Of a DNA stretch of 64,000 bases, positions 1 through 13,407 are shown one piece after another. How positions within the stretch are numbered: the stretch's first letter is position 1; each line of letters begins with the position of its first letter. The stretch comes from Chrysaora quinquecirrha (taxonomy: Eukaryota > Cnidaria > Scyphozoa > Semaeostomeae > Pelagiidae). Both the position numbers and the translations under genes were made by a program. A model generated the notes under the pieces. It had not been told where the DNA came from and did no database searches. It was given only the letters and a program-made list of their open reading frames with translations. The DNA lies in assembly GCA_014526335.1 (NCBI GenBank), contig JACTAT010000182.1:248001-312000 (forward strand), in the 5' to 3' direction.

Positions 1-59
1 AAAAAGTGTACTCATAGAAAATTCCTCATTTACTTTTATGCAACTTCCCACTTTTGTAG

Positions 60-2303
60 AGAACAATGCGTTCACGTACCAAGCAAATCAAGTAGACCCT
101 GCATTGGAGGTAAGGGTACTAATTTTTGGCATGCTTTTTGTAATTTCAGATTCGGATGAGATGTTACCATTGGTCATCCTCTCGATCTCTTTCTTTTCAT
201 TTCATATTGGGTCTTCTTATCTCCTCTCGTCAGCACGTGCCCGTTCCAACTCATCCTGATCTCAAAAGTAGCTGCTATATCATTACATATCAGCTAATAC
301 TTGCAAACTGATTGAGACTTTTATTTCATGTTAAAGCCGTTCATGAGCCCAAGTACCAAACAAGAGGTTGCGTCATTCACGCCAAGAAGGCAAAAGGCAT
401 TTGAAATTGTAAGTATTTAGAGAAGTAACCTAATTGTCATATTTAGACAATATAAAGAATACTTCCTATTTCATGAAATTTCTAATTCTTTATTTACAAA
501 AACCCTGTTCCAGCATCAATTTCGATCGCATTTATCGAAAAAAAGTTTCAGTCAAATAAACGCCTCACCCAACATGTCAACACTAAACGCCTTCATCGCA
601 TCCACACATTTTCTCTTAATTTCTAATTGATTTAGGGATTGAGGATTGGAAGTAAACGCCAGTTGCGGCTAGAAAGTGATGAGGAGGATGATGAAATAGC
701 TCTACTTATGGTATAATTAACCCAATTAATTTGTATTGATTTGAAAAATGCATTTCAATGTGCAAATTAACGTAGCTCTCACTCATTCCATCTTTATTCA
801 TAATTGATTTTCATCAGGACCGAGAAAAAACAGTAGAAGAAGAAAGCTTTTTCGTCCCCGGCACAATTGGTGTCTTCCCTAATAAAGGTATGAATTCTAT
901 TGTAAACTGTAACTCAACGTTTGTATCCATGTAGCTAAAAACTTAATTGCTATTTAATCTTCATTAATCGCAAAATACAACGTTACAGAATGCAAGAGAA
1001 CAGAGAGCAGTGCAGAGTGCAGTGGCATAAGCGAATCTCCACACAAAGGTTTGGTGTCATGTTTTTCTGATTTATGTTTCTGTGACATGATGAAGTGAAG
1101 TGCTATTGTAAATACATGGAGGTCGAAATTCCTTTAGAATCCATCAAATAACCTTTGCAAATCGCGAAACAGCCGACTATCATCAAGATGTTTCGCAGTA
1201 TTATCAAATCAAATCATTATGACATTATCTCTTATAGAGCAAGGCGGCACTGAAAAATCGGAAAAAAGTTGCGAAATGCTGGCCAGTGACGGCATTGAAG
1301 ATGAAATGGAAGAGCCAAGTTGTACACTTAAACCAGGTAGGGCCGAAACTCACATTGACCAACAAGTAACTCGGCAAATATTGTCCAAACTTGGTTTTTC
1401 TTAACGCCTTTTGCTATTCTTGACTTGTTATATTTTGGCTATAAAATTCTTAATGTTTCGATCAAGTAGCTACTGTCGATTGCTATCCATCAATTCTCTT
1501 ACAATACAGAATCGACAAGAGATGCTCCAAATGATAAGTCGAAAGGAAAAAGCACACAAGCAGGTGTGAAGAGGCATAAATCAATATACTGCGTGTGCAA
1601 AACTGTAAGTGAAAGAATATACAAAAGTTCTTATGTTAAATGTTTCAGGCTGTTTCTGAAGTTTTAGTATACCATGAAGAGTGTCAGACAAAAAAGCTAT
1701 TGAGTTATGCCCGAAATTATTTCCACCATTTATCACAATTTTAAAACTGAATTTAAAATTTCTCTGTAGAAAAGGTCAAAAAAAGAAGAGGACAAGATGA
1801 TTGTGTGTGAAGCTGACAAGAGAAAGGTACACGTACAGCATATCTGCAGCATCTAACTAGATTTCTCTGAATTTTATTTCGTTATGTAAAATTTTGGAAG
1901 CAGCTTGTATTCCACTAGTCACTATGTGTTAAAATTCGTCTTGCAGTGTATCGGGAGAGGATATTATCATCTCGACTGCATCAACTTATCTTCAGTACCA
2001 AAGCAAAGCCCATGGTAATCAATTTTTACATTCCTTAAAATGCGTTATAAGATGTAGGAGGGCGGTCACAATCATATGTCATTGCTTCGGGAACGTTTCC
2101 AGACTTTCCGAAAGATTTACGGAAAAATATGCTTGTTCCCAATGATTTTTTTCGCAGTTTTCAGGACTGAAGTACTCCTAGCCCTCGTGTCTCTTGTATC
2201 TCTATGCTTGTGCCTGTGTGCTTCAAAAAGTGTTATCACGCCATTCCTAATACTATTATTTTCTTTCAGGAAATGCAGTTCCTGTCGTGCCACTAAGAAA
2301 TGA
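60..2303 (+). CDS. 3' part of a spliced gene with a C-terminal PHD finger
   Basis: Ten exons can be joined at GT-AG borders without breaking frame: 60-109, 337-408, 636-710, 818-887, 989-1048, 1238-1336, 1510-1604, 1770-1826, 1947-2014 and 2270-2303 (TGA). The 5' end lies outside the window. The early exons encode acidic, serine-rich low-complexity sequence. The last four build a PHD zinc finger: CVC, then VC, then C...GYYHLDC, then W-K-CSSC, giving a C4-H-C3 ligand set with the usual tryptophan before the last pair. PHD fingers commonly read histone H3 tails, so a nuclear chromatin role is likely from family knowledge. The finger is split over four exons and ends three residues before the stop. 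All phases agree, so the gene looks intact. The first two exons are less certain, and an extra exon in the 110-336 gap cannot be excluded. The host or mobile-element identity of the full protein is not recognised. Confidence 0.72.
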
Positions 2304-2491
2304 ATGACAGTGAACATTTAATGAACAAAATAAGACTAAATTTTTACTTATTCATACCTCAATTTCATTTTTCGCGTATATAAGCTACAGTATATTATGA
2401 ATTGAAAATAATTATCAAGCAATAAGGAAAGAACAATTTTCTCTCTGCCTTACTCTTTTTGTCCCAACAACAGATATGAAAAGAACCTACT

Positions 2492-5376
2492 ATATTGGAA
2501 AACCTATATGCAGTCCGTATAATTTAAACATTGGGTACGCCTGGTACGCTTGGTACGCGGCACTGTGTTAGGAAACCTATATACACTACTGTATGTATAC
2601 ATTGGGTACACCTGGTACGCTTGATACGCTTGGTACAGGGCACACTGTTAGGAAACCTATATGCACTACTGTATGTATACATTGGGTACACCTGGTATGC
2701 TTGGTACGCTTGGTAGAGGGCACACTGTTAGGAAACCTGTATACACTACTGTATGTATACATTGGGTACACCTGGTACGCTTGGTACGCTTGGTACAGGG
2801 CACACTGTTAGGAAACCTATATACACTACTGTATGTATACATTGGGTACACCTGGTAAGCTTGGTACGCTTGGTACTGGTTACACTGTTAGGAAACCTAT
2901 TTGCACTACTGTATGTATACATTGGGTACACCTGGTACGCTTGGTACGCTTGGTACAGGGCACACTGTTAGGAAACCTATATGCACTACTGTATGTATAC
3001 ATTGGGTACACCTGGTACGCTTGGTACGCTTGGTACAGGGCACACTGTTAGGAAACCTATATACACTACTGTATGTATACATTGGGTACACCTGGTACGC
3101 TTGGTACGCTTGGTACAGGGCACTCACTGTGTTAGGAAACCTATATACACTACTGTATGTTTACATTGGGTACACCTGGTACGCTTGGTACGCTTGGTAC
3201 AGGTTACACTGTTAGGAAACCTATATGCACTACTGTATGTATACATTGGGTACACCTGGTACGCTTGGTACGCTTGGTACAGGGCACACTGTTAGGAAAC
3301 CTATATACACTACTGTATGTATACATTGGGTACACCTGGTACGCTTGGTACGCTTGGTACTGGTTACACTGTTAGGAAACCTATATGCACTACTGTATGT
3401 ATACATTGGGTACACCTGGTACGCTTGGTACGCTTGGTACAGGGCACACTGTTAGGAAACCTATATACACTACTGTATGTATACATTGGGTACACCTGGT
3501 ACGCTTGGTACGCTTGGTACAGGGCACACTGTTAGGAAACCTATATACACTACTGTATGTATACATTGGGTACACCTGGTACGCTTGGTACGCTTGGTAC
3601 AGGGCACTCACTGTGTTAGGAAACCTATATACACTACTGTATGTATACATTGGGTACACCTGGTACGCTTGGTACCCTTGGTACAGGGCACACTGTTCGG
3701 AAACCTATATGCACTACTGTATGTTTACATTGGGTACACCTGGTACGCTTGGTACGCTTGGTACAGGTTACACTGTTAGGAAACCTATATCACTACTGTA
3801 TGTATACATTGGGTACACCTGGTACGCTTGGTACGCTTGGTACAGGGCACACTGTTAGGAAACCTATATGCACTACTGTATGTATACATTGGGTACACCT
3901 GGTACGCTTGGTACGCTTGGTACAGGGCACACTGTTAGGAAACCTATATGCACTACTGTATGTATACATTGGGTACACCTGGTACGCTTGGTACGCTTGG
4001 TACAGGGCACACTGTTCGGAAACCTATATGCACTACTGTATGTTTACATTGGGTACACCTGGTACGCTTGGTACGCTTGGTACAGGTTACACTGTTAGGA
4101 AACCTATATGCACTACTGTATGTATACATTGGGTACACCTGGTACGCTTGGTACGCTTGGTACAGGGCACACTGTTAGGAAACCTATATGCACTACTGTA
4201 TGTATACATTGGGTACACCTGGTACGCTTGGTACAGGGCACACTGTTAGGAAATCTATATGCACTACTGTATGTATACATTGGGTACACCTGGTACGCTT
4301 GGTACGCTTGGTACAGGGCACACTGTTAGGAAACCTATAAACACTACTGTATGTATACATTGGGTACACCTGGTACGCTTGGTACGCTTGGTACAGGTTA
4401 CACTGTTAGGAAACCTATATGCACTACTGTATGTATACATTGGGTACACCTGGTACGCTTGGTACGCTTGGTACAGGGCACACTGTTAGGAAACCTATAT
4501 GCACTACTGTATGTATACATTGGGTACACCTGGTACGCTTGGTACGCTTGGTACAGGGCACACTGTTAGGAAATCTATATGCACTACTGTATGTATACAT
4601 TGGGTACACCTGGTACGCTTGGTACGCTTGGTACAGGGCACACTGTTAGGAAACCTATATACACTACTGTATGTATACATTGGGTACACCTGCTACGCTT
4701 GGTACGCTTGGTACAGGTTACACTGTTAGGAAACCTATATGCACTACTGTATGTATACATTGGGTACACCTGGTACGCTTGGTACGCTTGGTACAGGGCA
4801 CACTGTTAGGAAACCTATATGCACTACTGTATGTATACATTGGGTACACTTGGTACGCTTGGTACGCTTGGTACAGGGCACACTGTTAGGAAACCTATAT
4901 GCACTACTGTATGTATACATTGGGTACACCTGGTACGCTTGGTACCCTTGGTACAGGGCACACTGTTCGGAAACCTATATGCACTACTGTATGTTTACAT
5001 TGGGTACACCTGGTACGCTTGGTACGCTTGGTACAGGGCACACTCTTTGGAAACCTATATGCACTACTGTATGTATACATTGGGTACACCTGGTACGCTT
5101 GGTACGCTTGGTACAGGGCACACTCTTTGGAAACCTATATGCACTACTGTATGTATACATTGGGTACACCTGGTACGCTTGGTACGCTTGGTACAGGGCA
5201 CACTGTTAGGAAACCTATATACACTACTGTATGTATACATTGGGTACACCTGGTACGCTTGGTACGCTTGGTACAGGTTACACTGTTAGGAAACCTATAT
5301 ACACTACTGTATGTATACATTGGGTACACCTGGTACGCTTGTATGTATACATTGGGTACGCCTGGAACGCTTGGTT
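2492..5376. repeat. 80-bp satellite array, about 35 copies
   Basis: A head-to-tail array with an 80-bp period. Each unit contains a nested motif, GGTAC plus five bases, repeated three or four times, followed by a CACACTGTTAGGAAACCTATAT segment and an ACTACTGTATGTATACATTG segment. Most units differ by one to three bases. Marker variants recur: a TTACACTG form, a GTTTACATT form, a TTCGGAAA form, two 83-bp units with an extra CTC near 3122 and 3607, and one unit lacking a nested 10-mer near 4213. The first unit (2492-2580) and the last partial unit (5340-5376) are the most diverged, as expected for array edges. Long open frames on both strands are a by-product of the repeat lacking stops. Confidence 0.97.
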
Positions 5377-5488
5377 TCATGTTTCTAATAAAATATTCAT
5401 TGCAAATTTATTGCTTTTGTCATGCAAATTAGTTCCCACAGAATTAGCCAATCATAATGTATTTTATAAAACTTCTGGATGACCCGCT

Positions 5489-6400
5489 GTGAGAGATAAA
5501 ATCAACATAAGTCAGTATAGACTAGAGCAGGCATCCAGACATCTGAGTGAATTCTTAGATACAATGAGAAGTAGGTTGTTTAGGAAGAAAGAAGAGAACT
5601 TTAACAATACGAAACTTTGTATTGATTTTCCTGCTAGTTATTTCTCTTCAGCAAACAGGAAATCCATCACAATGCCAAATTCTACACTTACTGCCAGTGC
5701 AGCTGTTGCTGCTGCTACATCTGCTGTTGATGCTGCTACTGATTTGTCAGCAATGCAAAAGGGAAAAGAAGTAAGGCAAAGGTATGTTTCAAGAAAAAGA
5801 GCATTGCAAGACTTGGTAAGTGAAAGTAATGCATTTATGATGATAAGAATGATGATGATGCTATAATAATTAAAAGTGTTTGGGATAATTTTCCAAGTCT
5901 TGCAAAAGTTGGTTGCAATCCAACCAAAAACCCTGTATTAGAGATGTGCTATCATATCCTTTATTGGCAACTTCACATGCCAAATATCCTCAATTACATG
6001 ATATAGCTGAATACTTATACTGCAGGAAAAGTTGCAACATTTTGTGGCTATGACTATGGAAAAACATTGTTTCACTTAAGAAAAGAATCCCATGTTGAAA
6101 GAATTCATTTGGAGAGAAATAAGAATTCAAGTGATGATGATGATGATGATGATTATGATGATAATGATAATAATAATAAGAATGATGACCATGTTGCTGT
6201 TGACACTAGCAAGAATAATAAGAAAAAGCAAAGAAAACAAGGTGATATCATAGTTCAATATTAAGAAAATGATTAGAAAGAAAATCTTCTGAATTCATCA
6301 ACTGCAGCAGACAAGACAGTCAGACTTTTTAGAGAAACTATCAAGCATTTCATTCCCTTGGTCAGATTCAGTCAAATTTGACATTTATAATCAGTCGAGA
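5489..6400 (+). pseudogene. Repeat-family gene remnant, copy A
   Basis: Coding-like sequence not assigned to a known family. The first block (5489-5866) is a basic, alanine-rich stretch. The frame then shifts at a GATGATGAT run near 5840 and continues with sequence containing NPVLEMCYH and YWQLHMPN. A further block at 6028-6264 holds GKVATFCGYDYGKT and RKESHVERIHLERNKNSS, followed by an aspartate/asparagine run that ends at TAA. The same last block occurs at 14359-14520 with several base changes, so it belongs to a dispersed repeat rather than a single host gene. Frameshifts in both copies show that they are dead. Function is unknown. Confidence 0.5.
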
Positions 6401-6800
6401 GAAACAGAATTTTAATGAAGGATACATAAATGTATCCTCAAAAGAAGTTGGAGTACAAACAGAAAGTATGATGAGTTCTTTGTTAATTCTTATTGTCTAT
6501 TCCTGACTTGTTGCTTTTTATTTCAAATTGAAATCATTTAGAGAATGTAAGATTTGTTTTCTTTTCAATTTTTGTAGCTCCATGGATGACAACTGCTGGA
6601 CAAAAGAAAAAACATAAAGCTTAGATGAGCTGTAGGATTATAGAAGATTGGGGAACTGTGAGTATATCTATATATCATGACTATATTATATATATTTGAC
6701 ACGTTTGAAATAATATAATATGATATTAAAAAAAAGACCGAGGCCTCTGCCTCTTTTTAGTATCATATTATATATCCTTATATATCATTATATATATATT
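6030..6800 (+). repeat. Dispersed repeat, copy A tail ending in an imperfect palindrome
   Basis: About 770 bp match 14345-15460 in the same orientation, except that the second copy carries a roughly 400-bp insertion. The shared stretch ends in an imperfect hairpin, arms about 6714-6742 and 6743-6772, centred on GAGGCCTCTGCCTC and closed by A/T-rich arms (AATATGATA / TATCATATT). Both copies then run into TA-rich sequence. The hairpin may mark the element's end. Confidence 0.75.
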
Positions 6801-6829
6801 TTTTGATAAAGACAATAATGACTCAATTC

Positions 6830-9498
6830 ATAGAAACAAATCGAAGGAAGAGATTCATTCAAAAAATCAAGAAATAAATAACATATGCAACCTTATTGAA
6901 CTTTTACAACCTCAAAGAAAATTCAGTAAAGAAATCTCGTCCCCCAGAATTTTATTTCCCATAGTGTTGCAGTATTTACAGTATCTTTCTGATCTTAGAA
7001 TTTTGTTTTTACCAAATCTCCCAGCCTCAATTTCTAAGTTATGTGCACTTAATCTTAACTTTGACAAACATTGCCTTTTTTTAAAGTCAGAAGTTGCATT
7101 TAGATATCTTTCAAATTTGAAAACAGTTTTGGCTTCAGCATATGTACAGAGTTTTTTATTTTGAACCCAATGTTCGTGAAGATAGGACATGATTTGACTC
7201 GCAAAGTAATTGTAGACTTTTGATTTAATGATACAAGGAATATCAGAGGAAAGAATACCATATTTATCCCTTAAACTATTAGCTTTGGAGAGCCAATTTA
7301 CGTTACCAGAAACAGTGTCATTAAAAAGAAATCAAAAGCACTTTGAAACATACCTATTTGACTCTACATTATTTAGTGATTCAAGGCGACGAAGAAATTT
7401 GAGAATGTTAACATGTCTATGCAACTGAAGCTTAATTCTTCCAAGTTCAGCATAAATTGCATCGGAATTAGTCATCGATTTCACACCTAGTATATATTTG
7501 CAAGCAGATAAGTGAAGACGCTATAAGGTTATATAGTCATCGAATCCCCAAATTTCGGATGCATAATTAGGAATGGGTAAAATTGTTTGATCAAAAAGGT
7601 AAAGGAACAAGCTTGGTTGTAATCCTTCAAATTCTTTACATTTGTTAATTAATGCAAAATATGCTTTGCTAGCTTTCTCTTTAATAAGATCAACATGTTC
7701 ATTGAAAGAGCCATTTGATTTCATTGTTACACCGAGGTATTTGTAGGATTCACACTCTAATACATCTTTGCCGCCCAAATGCCATATCCTTTTATTTTTA
7801 GAACCATGTTTGTTTTTCTTAATTACCATTACTTTAGTTTTCTTGACATTTACTTCCATTTGGACATTGTTCGTAAAATTGTGTACACTATTTCCCTTAA
7901 CAGTGAAACAAGTAAATTGATTTGATTTTTCTTTATTAATTCTGCCATTCAAATTACGAAATCCAGACGATTTACAAAATGCCAGCAATTCCTTTCCATT
8001 TGAATTCAAATTGCCAAGGTCTTGTGTATTACGTAAATCTAGAGCCTTATCAGGAACATAACCATGGTCTAATGGAAGAAAGTCATCATTTTCGTCATCG
8101 TAGATAAAATCATTATGATTTCTTGTTCTAGCATTCAAGTCTCCCAAAATTAAACAATTTCCTAATTGATCATACTCAGCACATTCCTCAAGCATTACCT
8201 CAAAATTGAAACAAAGACCGCTTTTAAACTAATAAGAATCAGCTGGAGGAATATATGCCATACATATTAATAAATCTTTGGCAAAATCAAAGCTTTCCTT
8301 CCTTATCTAATTTGCACCATACTCTGTGAGAATTCGATGACAAGATGCTGAAATATTTCTCAATATTTTTACGAACAAGAACGGAAATTCCCCCGGATGC
8401 TCTACCTCATACACTTTGTCTGGCACCTAATTGGTTAAATTCACGAAATTCACAAGCCCAGTTAATATTCTCTAAATCATGCTTCTCACACCAAGTTTTA
8501 CTAAAACAAATTATATGATTTTTCTCTACAATATCATTAAAATTACTATCATTTGAAAGTTTTGCAATTTTATGTTGTTTTAACACATTAATATTCCAAA
8601 AACAGATGTTTAACCTATCATAATCGTTTATATTTCTTAAAATTTTATTTTCAGGTAAATTGATTTCCAGATTTACAATTTTGGTACCGTCTTGGCAATG
8701 ATCCAATTCATTAATTAAACCTCGTATTAAATCGTTGTAATCATTGAAAGAATTGACATGGAATACACTATCATTAACTTGAAACTTACACCTTATTTTC
8801 CCATCGATGGTCCAGACTGATTCGTTTCCCAGCTCCTCTTTCTTGTCTAGAATATTGTTAAAATAATCTAGAATTCCATGAGCGAGGTCTTCTCTAAAGG
8901 TGACATTCTTGGCCTTTCACTTTTCTTTCACAACCTTTGCCTTTGTTTTGTGCGAAAGGCACTTTACCAGGATTGCTCAAGGCTTTCCGTCACTCCTTCA
9001 CTTTCCTGTTCCGTGAACAATATGAATTTCTTTAGTGTCAACCTCCACACCAAACTCTTCCTTTATTATGCTGATACACTTCTCTTCTACTGCTTCATCT
9101 GCTTCTTCGTCAACCCCAAAGATTCTAAAAGAGGCTTTACAGCTGTACTGCTCTTGCCTATTTTGTTCAAATCTTAATTCCTCAATTTCATTGGAGTGCT
9201 TCTCTAATTCTTCCCTCGCTACACTGATTTCGGCTGAGTTTTCTTCTCCGGCTTTTGAGACAGTGTTGATTCTGTCCTTCAAATTCACCATATCATTCTC
9301 CATTCAATCAAGTCTATCTTTTATCGAATCTTGGTTTTCCAAGATCTTACTTTGACCATGCTGCAAACCTTTTGTCATAGCCACTAGTTCTCTAATGCCA
9401 GGAACTCCAATTTTATTTAAATCGATGTTGACAGGCATTTCAAACTTGTTTGAAACTCTTCTAGGCGTTACATAGATTGTACATTCCACACTTTCCAT
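6830..9498 (-). mobile_element. Decayed non-LTR retrotransposon (LINE), internally deleted
   Basis: Read on the minus strand from 9498. The start (9498-8998) encodes a coiled-coil ORF1-type protein followed by an RRM-like segment (ASFRIFGVDEE), with one in-frame stop at the 9304 junction. An apurinic-type endonuclease domain follows, with CFWNIN near 8620 and the catalytic-type LILGDLNAR near 8145. The sequence then jumps at about 7865 directly to the region after the RT palm (NVKKTKVMV, YKYLGV, YASEIWGF), so the RT core with its catalytic aspartates is missing. The end (7190-6912) shows the cysteine pair RYCKYCN typical of LINE C-termini. A frame break lies at about 8200-8400. The layout resembles CR1/Jockey-type elements. 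No activity is possible. Confidence 0.85.
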
Positions 9499-9529
9499 AT
9501 TAAAACTTCAAATTAATATATGATAAAAC

Positions 9530-11180
9530 AAAAACTACGATTCAATTAACAATCATAGGAGCTTCGAAAAACACATTGACTCTGATGAAAGCATGAGCTA
9601 CAAAGGCCTCAGTGTGATGAATTAAATGGTGTTTTTTGTCTGTTTTCTCTTTTTAGCATCCGACTTAAATAGTATCTAATTTATTGTTATTTACGGTACC
9701 AAATATGTATATATATATTTACTCCTTGTTGAGCTTTTTAGTTTGGTTGTTAATAAACATGTATATTCAGTGAATTTGTTATCTTTTTCAGAATTTCATC
9801 ATCTCCCCTTGGTACATACAGTATGTATAAGAATAATTTAATGAAGAAGCAGATAATGGCAAGAAAAAACACAGACAAAAGAAAATATTCTAATTGAAAG
9901 ACAGTAAAACCTGGCACAAGAAGTGGCCCGGAAATGGCCAGGATGCAAGGTATGCCAATCTTATATTCAATTTGTAAATATTAATTTCTTGCAAACTGTC
10001 GTTTTTTTTTTTACATTCAGAGTTTTATTTTTTCCAGTTAAGTAAATAGCTGTTTTTTTCCACTTCTAGAATCAAGGTCCTAAAAGAAAAAAAACATGGA
10101 AAGGCACTAGAAAAGCTCAAATGGGAGCAGATATCAGCCGAATGCAGGGATTAATGACATGAAAGATTCAAAGGACTGGATCCATGCCCATACCATTAAG
10201 TCTGATTACAGAAAATTCATTAGACAACATCCCAAATATAAAGGTAAGAATTTCTTAAAATAATGTTGAATACATTCATAAGACCTTTCATGTTGTTGTG
10301 TTTCTTGAAACTGTTCCTGTAAAAATTAGATTACATCCAAAACTTTACCAAGAAGACAAATTATTATGTTTTATAGAAAGAGGATTTAGAATTCCTCCAC
10401 AAAATCCCACAAAGAAGAGGTTGCCACCATCAACACCATCACCACCACTACCACAGCCAGAGAAGGATGGTCTTATAGCAAGAATGGCAGCTAGAAAAAA
10501 AAGAAAAATTCAAAAGAATAATGGAGAGGTCTAAATGGGAAGCATTGAATGGGCTTTAGATAGGCTGATCATTTTCTCTTTTTTAACTTTTTACATTTTT
10601 TGCTTTTATGAAATCTTATACATTACATACCATTGATTTTGGCATAATTGATATGTCCGTTGAATGTGATGAACTATGTGTGCTCTTTCTTTATGTGTGT
10701 GTGTTTCCTTTCTAGATTACAGAACAGATGGCTAAGTGAAAATAGAAAACGATAGATAATGAAAAAGAGTAAGGTAAGCTAGCTATATCAAAGCTTTAGG
10801 TAATAAATGAAAAAAAGGTCAAGATATTTTTAGATACCTAGATACATGCATATATATAGAAAATATATAACTAATATTGATAAAGATAGCTTGCGTTTGA
10901 TACGGCAGTAGGCTACTTTTTTTATAGACAGCAAAAGCAAATAATTAGATAAGATTTTCTTACCGTCTTTCGATCATTTCCATAGGATAGATATTTGCAT
11001 TGTCATAACACTTTATTGAACGTGATGACGTTTTTAGAGAAAGAAGATTTGGATCGTACTAAAAGTTTCACGCTGTCTTTCATAGTTTGTCCAGTGTGTA
11101 GAGAATTGACTGTGATTTTCATGAAAAATATACAATTGTCAAAGCTCTTATATAAGAACAGAGAACTAGCAGTGACCTGT
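9530..11180. other. Intergenic, no supported gene
   Basis: AT-rich sequence. A short open stretch at 10298-10534 is rich in proline and lysine, and a block near 10080-10160 could be an exon flanked by AG and GT, but nothing identifies a family or confirms splicing. Confidence 0.4.
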
Positions 11181-11183
11181 AAT

Positions 11184-11605
11184 TGTGGGTTCTGTTACAG
11201 CACCAATCGTGCACTTTGCCAAACATTTTTGAAACTTGGCATGGCAATAGATGTGTATGTTGGTAGCCCAAAATCGATGAGACCCAAATTCAGGGGGTGC
11301 GCTGGACCAAGTTACAGACCTGCATGTGATGACGTCATCACTCCTATCCTGATACGAAATGATATCGGCCAAACTTAAATATTTCTGCGCCAATTGATAG
11401 CAAACGTCATTGGAAATAGCTTACAAGAAAATTGCGGTTCAAACATACATGTTTTTTAGTTATTCAGTCTAATAGCGTGAGGATTCCGGGGGTAATGTTT
11501 TTAATGCAGTACAAGAATCAATCGAGCATTTCAAAAAATATAGAAAAAGCGATTTAAAATTGTATCGTTTTCAAGCATCGTTTAAGAATATTTCTCAGTT
11601 ATTAG
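11184..11605 (+). repeat. Left inverted arm of the foldback element
   Basis: Pairs with 13408-13853 in inverted orientation. The apparent open frames in the two arms are mirror images of each other and are not genes. Confidence 0.88.
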
Positions 11606-11739
11606 AGACCAAATAATTCATACCTATCCTACATCAAAATAAGTCGCTGTATTAACTTGGTCAGATTCCAAAAAAGTCATTTGCAGCAATGGCCTTGAAA
11701 ATAATACTAATATTTAAAATAATCAAGCCTTAGCAGATT

Positions 11740-12900
11740 TAGGAATAGCTCAATAGTCGCATTGTCGCTGCAAAGTCTTTCAAAGCCAAGATTGGCAACA
11801 GGTCTGCGCAGATAAATGATATTTTAATAGTCTCGTTGTTGCTAGACGGGACGCTTTAGCCAAGCATGGCATCAGGCCTTGTCAGATTCTAGAAAACCTC
11901 CATAGTTTCTTGTCACTGTACCGTACGGCAAAGCCACATGTATAAGCACCTTAAGCGTCTTGTTCTTGCTAAGCCATACTCCAAAATCAAGCACGGCAGC
12001 AGGTTGGAGCAGATCTAGGAACGCTAAGCGCACTTATACCTCCGCCCAGCCAGACCCAATTTGTTTTTATTCTTCACCGTGATTGCTTCGCTCCTGCCAA
12101 GGCTGAGCAAATGCAAGATTACTAAAGGCGTTAGTTCCAGCAGGCTTGCAAGTAAGGGACACTCTCCACTGCTTTGGGTAGGGACGGCATGGCCAAGTGC
12201 TGCATCGGACTGCATGGCCAAGCATGGCCGCCGGTACGCAAGCATGATTTGCCTTGTTGCTGCACGGGACTGCATGGCCAAGCATGGCCGCTAGTACGCA
12301 ATCGCTCAATCCCGTTGTTGCTGCACGGGACTGCATGGCCAAGCAAGGCTGCTAGTACGCAATCGTTCAATCCCGTTGTTGCTACACTGGACTGCATGGT
12401 CAAGCATGGCCGCTTGTATGCAATCCCTTAATTCGGTTGTTGCTACACGGGACTGCATGGCCAAGCATGGCCGCTGGTACTCACTCGTTCAATCCCGTTG
12501 TTGCTACACGGGACTGCATGGTCAAGCATGGTCGCTTTATACGCAATCGTTAAATCCCGTTGTTACTGCACGGGACTGCATGACCAAGCATGGCCGCTAG
12601 TACGCAATCGTTCAATCCCGTTCTTGCTACACTGGACTGCATGGTCAAGCATGGCCGCTTGTACGCTATCCCTTAATCCGGTTGGTTGTTGCTACACGGG
12701 ACTGCATGACCAAGCATGGCCGCTGGTACTCACTCGTTCAATCCCGTTCTTGCTGCACGGGACTTCATCGCCAAACATTGCAGCTGGTACTCAATCCTTC
12801 AATCCCGTTTTGCTACACGGGACTTCATGGCCAAACGTGTTCGCTAGAACGCAATTGTCTAATTCTGTTGTCGCTACACGGGATCTCTACTTCTTCTTCC
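11740..12900 (+). repeat. 60-61 bp minisatellite inside the foldback element
   Basis: Eleven or more clear units from about 12185 to 12900 carry ACGGGACTGCATGGCCAAGC, then ATGGCCGCT, GTACGCAATC and CAATCCCGTTGTTGCT. Older, more diverged units reach back to about 11740 (GTTGTTGCTAGACGGGACGC near 11838). It is distinctly richer in GC than its surroundings. Confidence 0.92.
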
Positions 12901-13407
12901 TTTCTTTTGCGGGTTCTCATTCTTCTCTTTTCTCTTTCTTTTCCCTGTTATCCCCTTTGGTATGAATTCCTAGGTGAGGTCTGCTCCCATCAGTCTTGAT
13001 TCAGAGTTAGGTCTGGCATTAGGTGTGATTGGTGGGAACGCTCCGCATCCTGTTGCCGAAACGGGGTTTTCCATTGGCCAATCACCTGACAGTGAAAGGT
13101 TTATTCAGGCAGGCAAACAGGGCAATGCACAAAATACCCAATTTTCCTGCCACCTTTCCCCGTGGGTCTAAGAAATTAAATGGTGGTTAGACATTGTTTA
13201 ACCAAAGTGAATTACTATGACAACACGGGTCCATCCGCGTGCTCACGCGCGAGGCATTCGAGCCTTTCTTTCGCTGTCTTCTCGTCGTAGGTTGTGACAG
13301 CGAAGAGTTCAAGGATTCAAGAAAGTGTCCTAAATCCTTTCAAATAAGTCACGTGAAACAGTATCACCCAAGACCCCTTCCCTTGTGAAAAATACATTTT
13401 TCATGTA

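Noticed and set aside
2492..5376. CRISPR array
   Set aside because: The whole unit is repeated with no unique spacers, and the context is eukaryotic.
2531..5432. Dozens of overlapping open frames on both strands, up to 202 codons
   Set aside because: They arise because the 80-bp repeat has few stops and 240 bp is a multiple of three; products are pure repeat translation.
11166..11393. Open frames in the foldback arms, mirrored at 13624-13887
   Set aside because: They are inverted copies of non-coding arm sequence.
12024..12965. Open frames of 75-155 codons in the minisatellite
   Set aside because: Translations of the 60-bp repeat in several frames, with no start context or domain.
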